A stretch of 64,000 nt of DNA from Burkholderia cepacia (GTDB lineage: Bacteria > Pseudomonadota > Gammaproteobacteria > Burkholderiales > Burkholderiaceae). Shown one piece after another: positions 33,270-41,633 of this stretch. How positions within the stretch are numbered: the stretch's first letter is position 1; each line of letters opens with the position of its first letter. The notes beneath the pieces were generated by a model, which saw nothing but the letters and a program-made list of their open reading frames with translations, did no database searches and was not told the origin of the DNA. The stretch covers positions 1,302,001-1,366,000 of the forward strand of contig NZ_CP073637.1 of the NCBI RefSeq assembly GCF_029962485.1, given 5' to 3'. Both the position numbers and the translations under genes were made by a program.

Positions 33270-34037
33270 ATGCTGCAGATGCTCGAAAAAACCGTCGCCC
33301 ACAACGGGCTCGTCGCGTCGTTCGCGCTGGTCGGCCTGATCATGTGGCTGTCGTCGATCGCATCCCGCAAGCTCACGTTCGGCCGCGTGCACGGCTCCGC
33401 GATCGCGATCGTGATCGGCCTCGCGCTCGCGTACGTCGGCGGCGCGTTCACCGGCGGCGAGAAGGGGATCGCCGACGTCCCGCTGTTCGCGGGCGTCGGC
33501 CTGATGGGCGGCGCGATGCTGCGCGATTTCGCGATCGTCGCGACCGCGTTCGAAGTGCAGCCGACCGAGGCACGCAAGGCCGGGCTCGTCGGCGTCGTGT
33601 CGCTGCTGCTCGGCACCGTGCTGCCGTTCATCGTCGGCGCTTGCATCGCGCGGGCATTCGGCTACACCGACGCGGTCAGCATGACGACGATCGGCGCGGG
33701 CGCCGTCACCTACATCGTCGGGCCCGTCACCGGCGCGGCGATCGGCGCGAGTTCCGACGTGATCGCGCTGAGCATCGCGACCGGGCTCGTGAAGGCGATC
33801 ATCGTGATGGTCGGTACGCCCGTCGCGGCGAACTTCATGGGCCTGAAGACGCCGCGTTCTGCGATGATCTTCGGCGGCCTTGCGGGCACCGTCAGCGGCG
33901 TGAGCGCGGGGCTCGCCGCGACCGACCGCCGGCTCGTCCCGTACGGCGCGCTGGTCGCGACCTTCCACACGGGCGTCGGCTGCCTGCTCGGGCCGTCGGT
34001 GCTGTACTTCGCGACGCGCGCGCTGGTCGGCGCGTAG
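33270..34037 (+). CDS. madM: Malonate transporter subunit MadM
   Basis: A 255-residue membrane protein with about eight hydrophobic segments, the large subunit of the MadLM malonate carrier. Characteristic stretches are GLVASFALVGLIMWLSSIAS, AYVGGAFTGGEKGIADVPLF and VTYIVGPVTGAAIGASSDVI. The ATG at 33270 follows CGGAGG, 11 bases after madL, so the two subunits are made together. After its stop a GC-rich hairpin (34049-34070) precedes mdcA. Confidence 0.92.
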   Translation: MLQMLEKTVAHNGLVASFALVGLIMWLSSIASRKLTFGRVHGSAIAIVIGLALAYVGGAFTGGEKGIADVPLFAGVGLMGGAMLRDFAIVATAFEVQPTEARKAGLVGVVSLLLGTVLPFIVGACIARAFGYTDAVSMTTIGAGAVTYIVGPVTGAAIGASSDVIALSIATGLVKAIIVMVGTPVAANFMGLKTPRSAMIFGGLAGTVSGVSAGLAATDRRLVPYGALVATFHTGVGCLLGPSVLYFATRALVGA

Positions 34038-34048
34038 CGCGCTGCGAG

Positions 34049-34070
34049 GCGGCCCGCGCGTGCGGGCCGC
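34049..34070 (+). other. Hairpin between transporter and enzyme genes of the malonate operon
   Basis: GCGGCCCGC and GCGGGCCGC form a 9-base stem with a 4-base loop, 11 bases after madM. No T tract follows, so it is more likely an mRNA stabilising or attenuating element than a terminator. Confidence 0.5.
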
Positions 34071-34171
34071 ATCCATCGCGGCGTCCTCTGAGTCGCATTC
34101 GTCAACATCATCAATCGGCGGCGGCGCCAGGCTTAGAATGCCGCTGAACCATCGAAGCGGGAGAACTGTTC

Positions 34172-35818
34172 ATGACGGGATGGAATCACGCGCGGCAGGC
34201 GCGCGATGCACGGCTCGCGGCCGGTGCGCGTTTCGCGCAAGGCAAGCGGGTCGATGCGCGCGACACCGTCGCGTTGCTCGAAGCGGTGCTGCGGCCCGGC
34301 GACCGCGTCTGCCTCGAAGGCGACAACCAGAAGCAGGCCGACCTGCTCGCGACGGCGCTCGCCGACGTCGACAGCGCGAAGATCCACGACCTGCACATGG
34401 TGCAGTCGGGCGTCGTGCTGCCCGAGCATCTCGACGTGTTCGAGCGCGGCATCGCGAAGCGTCTCGACTTTGCGTATTCGGGCCCGCAGTCGCAGCGCAT
34501 CGCGAAGCTGCTGTTCGGCGGCAAGATCGCGCTCGGCGCGGTGCACACCTATCTCGAGCTGTTCGCGCGCTACTTCATCGACCTCACGCCTCAGGTCGCG
34601 CTGATCGCCGCGGTCAGCGCCGATCGCGACGGCAACCTGTACACGGGCCCGAACACCGAAGACACGCCGACCGTCGTCGAGGCGACCGCGTTCAAGGACG
34701 GCGTCGTGATCGCGCAGGTCGACCGCATCGTCGACAAGGTGCCGCGCGTCGACATTCCCGGCGATCGCGTGCATTTCGTCGTCGAGGCCGGCCGGCCGTT
34801 CTACGTCGAGCCGCTGTTCACGCGCGATCCGGCCGCGATCACCGAAACGCAGATCCTCACCGCGATGCTCGCGATCAAGGGCATCTACGAGCCGTACGGC
34901 ATCAAGCGCCTGAATCACGGGATCGGCTTCAACACGGCCGCGATCGAGCTGCTGTTGCCGACCTACGGCGAGAAGCTCGGGCTGAAGGGCAAGGTCTGCT
35001 CGCACTGGGCGCTCAATCCGCACCCGACGCTGATTCCCGCGATCGAGTCGGGCTGGGTCGAGCAAATCCATTGCTTCGGCTCGGAAGTCGGGATGGACGA
35101 CTACATCCGTGCGCGTTCCGACATATGGTTCACGGGCCCCGACGGGTCGCTGCGCTCGAATCGCGCGTTCTGCCAGACGGCCGGCCTCTATGCGTGCGAC
35201 ATGTTCATCGGCTCGACGCTGCAGATCGACCTGTCCGGCCATTCGTCGACGGTCACGGCCGAGCGGATCGCCGGCTTCGGCGGCGCACCGAACATGGGCA
35301 GCGACGCACGCGGCCGGCGGCATCCGAGCGAGCCGTGGCTGAAGGCCGGCGCGGAAGCCGACCCCGATACACCGGCGGCGCTCAGGCGCGGCCGCAAGCT
35401 CGTCGTGCAGATCGGCGAGACGTTCGGCGACAAGAACGTGCCGATGTTCGTCGAGAAGCTCGACGCGCTGAAGCTCGCCGACAAGCTGCAGCTCGACCTT
35501 GCGCCGATCATGGTCTATGGCGACGACGTCACGCACATCGTCACCGAGGAAGGCATCGCGAACCTGCTGATGTGCCGCGACAAGGACGAACGCGAGCATG
35601 CGATCCGCGGCGTCGCCGGCTATACGGAGATCGGCCGCGGCCGCGACCGGAAGATGGTCGAGCGGCTGCGCGAGCGTGGCGTGATCCGCCGCCCGGAGGA
35701 TCTCGGCATCGATCCGCTCGACGCCGACCGCCGCTGGCTCGCCGCGCGTTCGATCAAGGATCTCGTGCACTGGTCGGGTGGCCTCTATGCGCCGCCGGCC
35801 CGGTTCCGCAACTGGTGA
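34172..35818 (+). CDS. mdcA: Malonate decarboxylase subunit alpha (acetyl-S-ACP:malonate ACP transferase)
   Basis: A 548-residue cytoplasmic subunit that swaps acetyl for malonyl on the carrier protein MdcC, the first step of biotin-independent malonate decarboxylation. It belongs to the CoA-transferase-like family. Visible segments include CLEGDNQKQADLLATALADV, VQSGVVLPEHLDVFERGIAK, AHTYLELFARYFIDLTPQ-like AVHTYLELFARYFIDL, and GSEVGMDDYIRARSDIWFTG. Length is normal for MdcA. The ATG at 34172 follows GGGAG. A TAGAAT at 34134-34139 might be an internal promoter. mdcC follows after 10 bases. Confidence 0.94.
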   Translation: MTGWNHARQARDARLAAGARFAQGKRVDARDTVALLEAVLRPGDRVCLEGDNQKQADLLATALADVDSAKIHDLHMVQSGVVLPEHLDVFERGIAKRLDFAYSGPQSQRIAKLLFGGKIALGAVHTYLELFARYFIDLTPQVALIAAVSADRDGNLYTGPNTEDTPTVVEATAFKDGVVIAQVDRIVDKVPRVDIPGDRVHFVVEAGRPFYVEPLFTRDPAAITETQILTAMLAIKGIYEPYGIKRLNHGIGFNTAAIELLLPTYGEKLGLKGKVCSHWALNPHPTLIPAIESGWVEQIHCFGSEVGMDDYIRARSDIWFTGPDGSLRSNRAFCQTAGLYACDMFIGSTLQIDLSGHSSTVTAERIAGFGGAPNMGSDARGRRHPSEPWLKAGAEADPDTPAALRRGRKLVVQIGETFGDKNVPMFVEKLDALKLADKLQLDLAPIMVYGDDVTHIVTEEGIANLLMCRDKDEREHAIRGVAGYTEIGRGRDRKMVERLRERGVIRRPEDLGIDPLDADRRWLAARSIKDLVHWSGGLYAPPARFRNW

Positions 35819-35828
35819 GGAAGAGGGC

Positions 35829-36143
35829 ATGGAACAGTTGAACTATCGCTTCACCGCGCGCGAACGCGCGAAGGGCGAGCAGGCCGCGGCGCTCGTCGGC
35901 GTGGTCGCGTCCGGCAATCTGGAGGTGCTCGTCGAGCGCGTGCTGCCGGGCAACGAGTGCGAGATCGACATCCGCACCGCGGCGGTCGGTTTCGGTGCGG
36001 TATGGCAGGCCGTCGTCACGGATTTCGTCGAACGGCGCACGCCGGGCGGCCTGAAGCTGTCGATCAACGACGGCGGCGCACGGCCCGACATGGTGTCGTT
36101 GCGGCTTGCCCAGGCCGTGCGTGCGATCGAGGGGGGCGCATGA
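35829..36143 (+). CDS. mdcC: Malonate decarboxylase acyl carrier protein (delta)
   Basis: A 104-residue carrier that holds the acyl group on a 2'-(5''-phosphoribosyl)-3'-dephospho-CoA arm. The attachment serine is expected at Ser28 in GVVASGNLEVLVE, matching the S-G-[DN]-L-E-V pattern of MdcC and citrate lyase gamma. The ATG at 35829 follows GAAGAGGG. It overlaps mdcD by 4 bases (ATGA). The arm is made and attached by MdcB and MdcG encoded downstream. Confidence 0.93.
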   Translation: MEQLNYRFTARERAKGEQAAALVGVVASGNLEVLVERVLPGNECEIDIRTAAVGFGAVWQAVVTDFVERRTPGGLKLSINDGGARPDMVSLRLAQAVRAIEGGA

Positions 36144-37075
36144 TGAGCGACGTGATCCACGACGCACCGGCATTCGTCGCGAACGGCGCGAGCTGGTACG
36201 AAGCATCGGCGCGGCAGCGCATCGACGGGCTGCTCGACGCGGGCAGCTTTGGCGAATTCCTCGGGCCGGCCGACCGCGTGACGAGCCCGCACCTGCCGCT
36301 GTTCGACCTGCCGCAGCAGTTCGACGACGGGATGGTGGTCGGCCACGGCCGGCTCGACGGCCGGCCGGTGTTCGTCGCCGCGCAGGAGGGCCGCTTCATG
36401 GGCGGCGCGTTCGGCGAGGTGCACGGCGCGAAGCTCACCGGGCTGCTGCGCGCCGCGCGTGAAACCGGCAAGCCGGTGCTGATCCTGTTCGATACGGGCG
36501 GCGTGCGGCTGCAGGAAGCGAACGCGGGCGAACTCGCGATTGCCGAGATCATGCGTGCGCTGGTCGAAGCGCGCGCGGCCGGTGTGCCGGTGATCGGGCT
36601 GATCGGCGGGCGCGCGGGCTGCTATGGCGGCGGCGGGTTGCTCGCCGCGTGCTGTTCGGCGCTTGCCGGGTCGGAGCAGGGGCGTATCAGCGTGTCGGGC
36701 CCCGAAGTGATCGAGACCAATCGCGGCGTCGAGGAATTCGATTCGAAGGATCGCGCGCTGATCTGGCGCACGATGGGCGGCAAGCACCGGCGGCTGATCG
36801 GCGGCGCGGATCGTTATGTGGCCGATACGCCCGATGCATTCCGTGCGGCGGCGCTCGAGCTGATCGGCCGCGCGCCGGCGTTCGATGCGGCGATGCTGCG
36901 CGCGGAGCAGGCGCGCCTTGAAGCGCGTGTCGCACGATTCGGCGAATGCAAGGATGCGCGTGACGTGTGGCGCACGCTCGGGGCCGACCAGCCGGAAGCG
37001 GTTCCGGGCATGCCCGACGACGAATTCGCCAAGCTCGCCGACCAGTTACAGGAGCCGCAGCATGACGCTCGATGA
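36140..37075 (+). CDS. mdcD: Malonate decarboxylase subunit beta
   Basis: A 311-residue subunit that, with MdcE, decarboxylates malonyl-S-ACP to acetyl-S-ACP. It has a carboxyltransferase (crotonase-like) fold: QEGRFMGGAFGEVHGAKLTG, LFDTGGVRLQEANAGELAIA and GLIGGRAGCYGGGGLLAACC form the oxyanion-hole region. Start is the first of two adjacent ATGs at 36140 and 36143. It overlaps mdcC by 4 bases and mdcE by 14 bases. Confidence 0.93.
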   Translation: MMSDVIHDAPAFVANGASWYEASARQRIDGLLDAGSFGEFLGPADRVTSPHLPLFDLPQQFDDGMVVGHGRLDGRPVFVAAQEGRFMGGAFGEVHGAKLTGLLRAARETGKPVLILFDTGGVRLQEANAGELAIAEIMRALVEARAAGVPVIGLIGGRAGCYGGGGLLAACCSALAGSEQGRISVSGPEVIETNRGVEEFDSKDRALIWRTMGGKHRRLIGGADRYVADTPDAFRAAALELIGRAPAFDAAMLRAEQARLEARVARFGECKDARDVWRTLGADQPEAVPGMPDDEFAKLADQLQEPQHDAR

Positions 37076-37769
37076 AGTACTGAATTCGCTGTTTCCCACG
37101 GGCCATTCGATCGTGCGAAGTGGCGGGCTGCTGACGGGCCACGCGGAACTGGCCGGCACGCGTGTCGACGTGATCGGCGTCGCCGACCGCTTGCCGTTCG
37201 GCATCGACGAAGCGCTGACGCTTGCATCGCGCGTGCTCGACACGATCGCGCGCGGCGGCGACACGCCGATCGTCGTGCTCGTCGACAGCGACAGCCAGCG
37301 GATGAGCAAGCGCGACGAACTGCTCGGCCTGAACGAAGGGCTGTCGCATCTCGCGAAGTGCCTGATGCACGCGGATCTCGCCGGGCACCGGACGATCGGC
37401 GTGCTGTACGGCCACACGGCCGCCGGCGCGTTCATCGCGACCGCGCTCGCGACGCGCACGCTGCTTGCCGTGCCGGGCGCCGAGCCGGAGGTGATGGACC
37501 TGCCGTCGATGTCGCGCGTGACCAAGCTGCCGATCGACGTGTTGAAGGAGATGGCGCGTTCGACGCCGGTGTTCGCGCCGGGGCTCGACAATCTCGTGAA
37601 GATGGGCGCCGTCGACGCCGTGCTCGATCCGGCCCGCGCGCTCGACGCGCAGGTCGGCGAATGGCTCGGCAAGCCGGCCGACCGCATCGACCGGCGTGCG
37701 GCGCGCGGCCGGCCGGTTGCGACCGACGTCGCGCAGCGCGTCGAGGCACTCGCGCGTGCCGCACGCTGA
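37062..37769 (+). CDS. mdcE: Malonate decarboxylase subunit gamma
   Basis: A 235-residue partner of MdcD in the decarboxylase core, also carboxyltransferase-like. Segments include VIGVADRLPFGIDEALTLAS, VVLVDSDSQRMSKRDELLGL and GVLYGHTAAGAFIATALATR. Gene and length agree with MdcE of other biotin-independent systems. The ATG at 37062 lies inside the end of mdcD, and its own 3' end overlaps mdcG by 14 bases, so production should be coupled. Confidence 0.92.
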   Translation: MTLDEVLNSLFPTGHSIVRSGGLLTGHAELAGTRVDVIGVADRLPFGIDEALTLASRVLDTIARGGDTPIVVLVDSDSQRMSKRDELLGLNEGLSHLAKCLMHADLAGHRTIGVLYGHTAAGAFIATALATRTLLAVPGAEPEVMDLPSMSRVTKLPIDVLKEMARSTPVFAPGLDNLVKMGAVDAVLDPARALDAQVGEWLGKPADRIDRRAARGRPVATDVAQRVEALARAAR

Positions 37770-38424
37770 GTTGCCGCTGCGCCGCCACACGCTCGTCACG
37801 CTGACGGCGGCCGGGTGGGGCGCGGCCTTCGCGCGCGACCCTGCGCTCGCGGGCGATCCGCTCGTGCGCGCATGGGCCGAACGCGGCTGGCCGCTGATCG
37901 TGCGCCGTGCGTCGCCCGATGAAGCCGACGCCGGTCGCGTGCCGCTCGGACTGCCGCTGCCGCCTTCCGTAGGCAAGCGGCGCATCGCGCTGAACGCAGC
38001 CGCAGATGCGCTCGAGACTGTCGGCCCGCTGCCGACGCTGGCCGACGTGCTCGCCGCCGCGCCCCAAGCATGGCACGCGCCGTTGCGCGAGCTCGACGCG
38101 CTCGGCGCGCGCTGCGGCGTGCAGGGCCGCGTGTTCGGCAGCCTCGCCTGGCAAGCGTTGACGGGCGAGCCGTACCTGGGCCCGTCGTCCGATCTCGACA
38201 TCGTGTTTCCGTTGCCGGAGGCCGCGTCGCTCGCGCCGCTGCTCGACGGCCTGGCGGCAATCGACGCGCGTGCGCCGATGCGCATCGACGGCGAATTGCT
38301 GCGCGCCGACGGCGCGGGCGTCAACTGGCGCGAACTGCACGCGCGGTTGCCCGAAGTCGCGGTCAAGACCGCGATCGCCGTCGAATTGATGGCGGCCGAC
38401 GCATTCACCGGAGGCGCGCAATGA
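37756..38424 (+). CDS. mdcG: Phosphoribosyl-dephospho-CoA transferase (malonate decarboxylase holo-ACP synthase)
   Basis: A 222-residue nucleotidyltransferase that attaches the CoA-like prosthetic group to Ser28 of MdcC. The nucleotidyltransferase centre GSLAWQALTGEPYLG followed by SSDLDIVFPL (the D-x-D metal site) is at about residues 127-155. The GTG at 37756 gives the usual length and overlaps mdcE by 14 bases. It overlaps mdcB by 4 bases (ATGA). CitX is the analogous enzyme of citrate lyase. Confidence 0.9.
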   Translation: MPHAELPLRRHTLVTLTAAGWGAAFARDPALAGDPLVRAWAERGWPLIVRRASPDEADAGRVPLGLPLPPSVGKRRIALNAAADALETVGPLPTLADVLAAAPQAWHAPLRELDALGARCGVQGRVFGSLAWQALTGEPYLGPSSDLDIVFPLPEAASLAPLLDGLAAIDARAPMRIDGELLRADGAGVNWRELHARLPEVAVKTAIAVELMAADAFTGGAQ

Positions 38425-39287
38425 GCGCATGGGCTGCCAGCCGCCTACCGGCACCGTCCGATGCCGAGCGCATCGCCGCGCTGGCCGAACGCTGCCTCGT
38501 GCTGGAGATCGAGACCTACCCGAAGCCGGGGCTCGTCAGTCACGTCGACACCGGCAGTCACACCGACATGGATGCGGCGACGTTCGCGCGCAGCGCCGCC
38601 GTGCTGCGGCCTTACTTCGCCGAGCTGGCCGACGCAGGCGTGCGCGATGCGGACATGACCGTGCTGCGCAAGATCGGCCTGCGTGCCGAACACGCGATGC
38701 TCGCCGCGACCGGCGGCGTCAATACGCACCGCGGCGCGATCTTCGGGCTCGGGCTGTTGTGCGCGGCCGCGGGCCGGCGCACGATGCCCGGCGCGGTGCC
38801 GGAGGGGACGACGCTCGGCGCGTTCGTCTCCGCCCGCTGGGGCGCCGATATCCTTGGCGGCCCGCGTTTGCCCGACAGCCACGGCGAGCGCGCGAGCCGC
38901 CGCTACGGCGTCGGCGGCGCGCGTCGCGAAGCGGCCGACGGCTTCGCGACCGTGTACGCGGTTGGCTTGCCTGCGCTGCGCAGCGCGCAGCGCGATCTGC
39001 CCGGCGATCCTGAAGCCGCGCGCGTCGAAGCGTGCTTTGCGCTGATCGCCGCGCTCGACGATACGAATCTGTTGTACCGGGGCGGGCAGGGCGGCCTCGA
39101 TTTCGCGCGGGCGACCGCCCGTGCTTTCGTCGCACGCGGCGGCGTGCGGGCACGGGACTGGCGGCTGCGTGCGGCTGCCGCGCACCGTGCGTTCGTCGCG
39201 CGCCGGCTGAGCCCCGGTGGCGCGGCCGACCTGCTTGCGATGAGCGTATTCGTCGATGCGCTCGAAGCCGACGGGAACCCGCAATGA
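38421..39287 (+). CDS. mdcB: Triphosphoribosyl-dephospho-CoA synthase
   Basis: A 288-residue enzyme that joins ATP and dephospho-CoA to make the precursor of the MdcC arm (the CitG family). Signatures are EIETYPKPGLVSHVDTGSHT at about residue 33, GGVNTHRGAIFGLGLLCAAA near 95, and DDTNLLYRGGQGGLDFARA near 215. The ATG at 38421 overlaps the mdcG stop, and the stop overlaps mdcH by 4 bases. Confidence 0.93.
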   Translation: MSAWAASRLPAPSDAERIAALAERCLVLEIETYPKPGLVSHVDTGSHTDMDAATFARSAAVLRPYFAELADAGVRDADMTVLRKIGLRAEHAMLAATGGVNTHRGAIFGLGLLCAAAGRRTMPGAVPEGTTLGAFVSARWGADILGGPRLPDSHGERASRRYGVGGARREAADGFATVYAVGLPALRSAQRDLPGDPEAARVEACFALIAALDDTNLLYRGGQGGLDFARATARAFVARGGVRARDWRLRAAAAHRAFVARRLSPGGAADLLAMSVFVDALEADGNPQ

Positions 39288-40216
39288 CGCTGGCCATCCT
39301 CTGTTCGGGACAGGGCGCGCAGCGTGCCGACATGTTCGACCTGACGGGCACGGCGCCGCAGGCCGAGGCGTTGTTCGCGCACGCGGGCCGGCTGCTTGGC
39401 GACGATCCGCGCACCTGGGTCCGGCAGGCCGGACCGGACGCGCTGCGCGAGAACCGCGCCGCGCAGATCCTCTGTACGGTCCAGGCGCTCGCCGCCGCCG
39501 CGCTGCTCGACGCGGCGTGGCCGCGCCGGCGCTGTGTCGCCGGCTACAGCGTCGGCGAAGTCGGTTCGTGGAGTGTCGCGGGGATGATCGAGCCGCATGA
39601 CGCGCTCGACCTGGCCGACGCACGCGCCCGCGCAATGGATGCGGCGAGCGGCGGCGACGAGCGGATGGTGTTCGTGCGCGGCCTGACGCGCGCGCAGCTT
39701 GCGCAGCTGTGCGACGGTCGCGATGCGGCCATCGCGATCGCGAATCCCGGCGACGCGTTCGTCGTCGCGGGGCGGCAGGCCGATGTCGATGCGGTGGCCG
39801 ACGATGCGGCCCGAGCCGGTGCACTGCGCGTCGCGCCCGTATGCGTGCGGATCGCGTCGCATACGCGCCGGCTCGCGGCGGCCGTGCCGGTGTTTCGCAC
39901 GGCGCTCGCCGCGACGCATGTGCGGCGGCCGCTGCCCGGCACGCGGCTGTTTTCGGGGATCGACGGCGCGTCGGTGCTCGACGTCGACGCCGGCCTCGAC
40001 AAGTTCGCGCGGCAGATGGCGGAGCCGGTCGAGTGGGCGGCCTGTCTCGCTGCCTGCGTGGAGGCCGGTGCGACGGCGTTTCTCGAACTCGGCCCCGGGC
40101 GGGCGCTGGCGGAGATGGCCGGTGGCGCGTACCCGGCGTTGCCGGCGCGCAGCCTCGTGGATTTCCGTTCCGTCGACGGCGTGACGAACTGGCTCGCGCG
40201 CGTCGCGGCCGGCTGA
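39284..40216 (+). CDS. mdcH: Malonyl-CoA:ACP transacylase of malonate decarboxylase (epsilon)
   Basis: A 310-residue acyltransferase that loads malonyl onto MdcC to start the catalytic cycle. It resembles FabD: it opens with ILCSGQGAQRADMF, has the nucleophile elbow GYSVGEVGSW (Ser89, replacing the usual GHSLGE), and a catalytic histidine in RIASHTRRL near residue 190, followed by FLELGPGRALAEM. The histidine before the nucleophile is tyrosine here. It is the last gene of the mdc operon; no terminator hairpin was seen in the 130 bases that follow. Confidence 0.92.
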   Translation: MTLAILCSGQGAQRADMFDLTGTAPQAEALFAHAGRLLGDDPRTWVRQAGPDALRENRAAQILCTVQALAAAALLDAAWPRRRCVAGYSVGEVGSWSVAGMIEPHDALDLADARARAMDAASGGDERMVFVRGLTRAQLAQLCDGRDAAIAIANPGDAFVVAGRQADVDAVADDAARAGALRVAPVCVRIASHTRRLAAAVPVFRTALAATHVRRPLPGTRLFSGIDGASVLDVDAGLDKFARQMAEPVEWAACLAACVEAGATAFLELGPGRALAEMAGGAYPALPARSLVDFRSVDGVTNWLARVAAG

Positions 40217-40308
40217 CCGACGGGCCGAAAAAACAGGCTGAAACACAGTCGTCAGGCCCTCGTTCCACACTGTGTGTTGCGCCGGCGCAGCAGCGTCGCA
40301 GCCGGTGC

Positions 40309-40336
40309 TTGCCACGCGAATTGGCATCGCTACAAT
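40309..40336 (+). promoter_or_regulatory. Sigma-70-type promoter of the PLD-like gene
   Basis: TTGCCA (40309-40314), a 16-base spacer and TACAAT (40331-40336) form a good promoter. The predicted start is near 40343, only about four bases before the ATG at 40347, so the mRNA may be nearly leaderless. Confidence 0.6.
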
Positions 40337-40346
40337 GGCGCCCGCC

Positions 40347-40856
40347 ATGAGACCAGCCGCCATCCTTCTCGCCGCGCTTTGCTGCGCGACGAGCGCCCAC
40401 GCCAGCCAGATTCCGTCCGACGCCGCATCGGTCGGCACATACTTTTCGTATGACAATGCGGCGGCCGACGCGACCGTCGACCTGATCGAACAGGCACAGC
40501 GTCGCGTGCTGCTGGCCGGCTATACGCACGTGCCGCCGGCGGTCGCGAGCGCGTTGCGCGCGGCGCGCACACGCGGGGTCGAGGTCCGTGTCGTGCTCGT
40601 GCGCTCGCCGCGCGCGGGCCGGTACAGCGGCGCCGGCTATCTGAAATCCGCGGGCATCGACGTCGCCATCGATTCGCGGCATGGCGATCCGGCGCCGCGC
40701 TTCGTGATCGTCGACGACAGCGTCGCGCTGACGACGTTGTCCGACGGCGCGGCCGCGCATGCGGAAACGGTGAACGTGTTCCAGCGCGCGCCCGAGCTCG
40801 CGCAATCCTACGCGCAATCGTTCTGGCGGCTGTACCGGCAGGCCGGCGGCCTCTGA
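40347..40856 (+). CDS. Secreted phospholipase D-like protein with degenerate HKD motif
   Basis: A 169-residue protein with a signal peptide (PAAILLAALCCATSAHA) and the shape of the short single-domain Nuc/PLD family: YFSYDNAAADATVDLIEQAQ, RRVLLAGYTHVPPAVASAL, ARTRGVEVRVVLVRSP, then the region where H-x-K-x4-D should lie. Here that stretch reads RHGDPAPRFVIVDDSVAL, with the aspartate retained and the lysine missing at its place. The protein ends with a normal SYAQSFWRLY. It is probably non-catalytic or uses a changed site. The ATG at 40347 fits the signal peptide; 40335 is less likely since it overlaps the -10 box. Confidence 0.75.
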   Translation: MRPAAILLAALCCATSAHASQIPSDAASVGTYFSYDNAAADATVDLIEQAQRRVLLAGYTHVPPAVASALRAARTRGVEVRVVLVRSPRAGRYSGAGYLKSAGIDVAIDSRHGDPAPRFVIVDDSVALTTLSDGAAAHAETVNVFQRAPELAQSYAQSFWRLYRQAGGL

Positions 40857-40981
40857 CCCTTTCCTTTGGCGTCGCGTACGCCGGTGTGACCCTGCTTGCA
40901 TCGGCGCGGCCGATGAACCATGCTCGTTGACAGGCGCCAGCGCGGGATTCGCGCATCCGGCGCAACGGCAGGGAGCCGATC

Positions 40982-41626
40982 TTGACCGAGTGTTTTGCCG
41001 ATCGCGCCGATGCCGGCCGCCAGCTGGCCGACGCGTTGCGCGATTACGCGGGGCGCAGCGATGTCGTCGTGCTCGCACTTCCGCGCGGCGGCGTGCCCGT
41101 CGCGTATCCGGTCGCCTGCGCACTGCGCGCGCCGCTCGACGTGCTGGTCGTGCGCAAGCTCGGCGTGCCGTTCGATCCCGAACTCGCAATGGGTGCGATC
41201 GCCACCGGCGGCGCGATGCATCTGCAGCGTTCGGTGATCCGTTCGATGGGCGTGTCGGACGCGCAGCTTGCCGACGTGATCGTGCGCGAGACGGCCGAGC
41301 TGCATCGTCGCGAAGCGCTGTATCGCGGCGCCATGCCGCCGCTGCCGGTCGACGGTCGCACCGCGATCGTCGTCGACGACGGCGTCGCGACCGGCGCGTC
41401 GATGCGCGTCGCGCTGCAGGCGCTGCGCGAGCGCCGCCCCGCGCGCATCGTCGCGGCGGCGCCGGTCGCGCCGGCGAGCGCACGGCACGCGTTCGACGAT
41501 CTGGCCGATGCATTCGTCACGGTGTCGCAGCCGCTGCGGTTCTTCGGGATCAGCCAGTTCTACGCGCGCTTCGAGCAGACGAGCGACGACGAGGTGCGTA
41601 CCCTGCTCGAAGCCGCGCGGCCCTGA
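40982..41626 (+). CDS. Phosphoribosyltransferase-domain protein
   Basis: A 214-residue protein of the type I phosphoribosyltransferase fold (COG1926-like). The PRPP-binding loop is TAIVVDDGVATGASMRVALQ at about residues 120-140, and the fold's N-terminal part reads VVLALPRGGVPVAYPVACAL and LDVLVVRKLGVPFDPELAMG. The start is TTG at 40982 after AGGGAG, with no in-frame ATG nearby that keeps these motifs. The substrate is unknown. Relatives often sit with dienelactone hydrolase or stress genes; no such partner is seen here. Confidence 0.85.
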   Translation: MTECFADRADAGRQLADALRDYAGRSDVVVLALPRGGVPVAYPVACALRAPLDVLVVRKLGVPFDPELAMGAIATGGAMHLQRSVIRSMGVSDAQLADVIVRETAELHRREALYRGAMPPLPVDGRTAIVVDDGVATGASMRVALQALRERRPARIVAAAPVAPASARHAFDDLADAFVTVSQPLRFFGISQFYARFEQTSDDEVRTLLEAARP

Positions 41627-41633
41627 CGCCGCC

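Noticed and set aside
40857..40981. Possible sigma-54 promoter (TGTGAC-N5-TTGCA) before the phosphoribosyltransferase gene
   Set aside because: The essential GG at -24 is missing.
38445..41513. 1022-codon minus-strand frame across mdcB, mdcH and later genes
   Set aside because: It crosses several real genes of the opposite strand and is composed of Arg/Ala/Pro runs.
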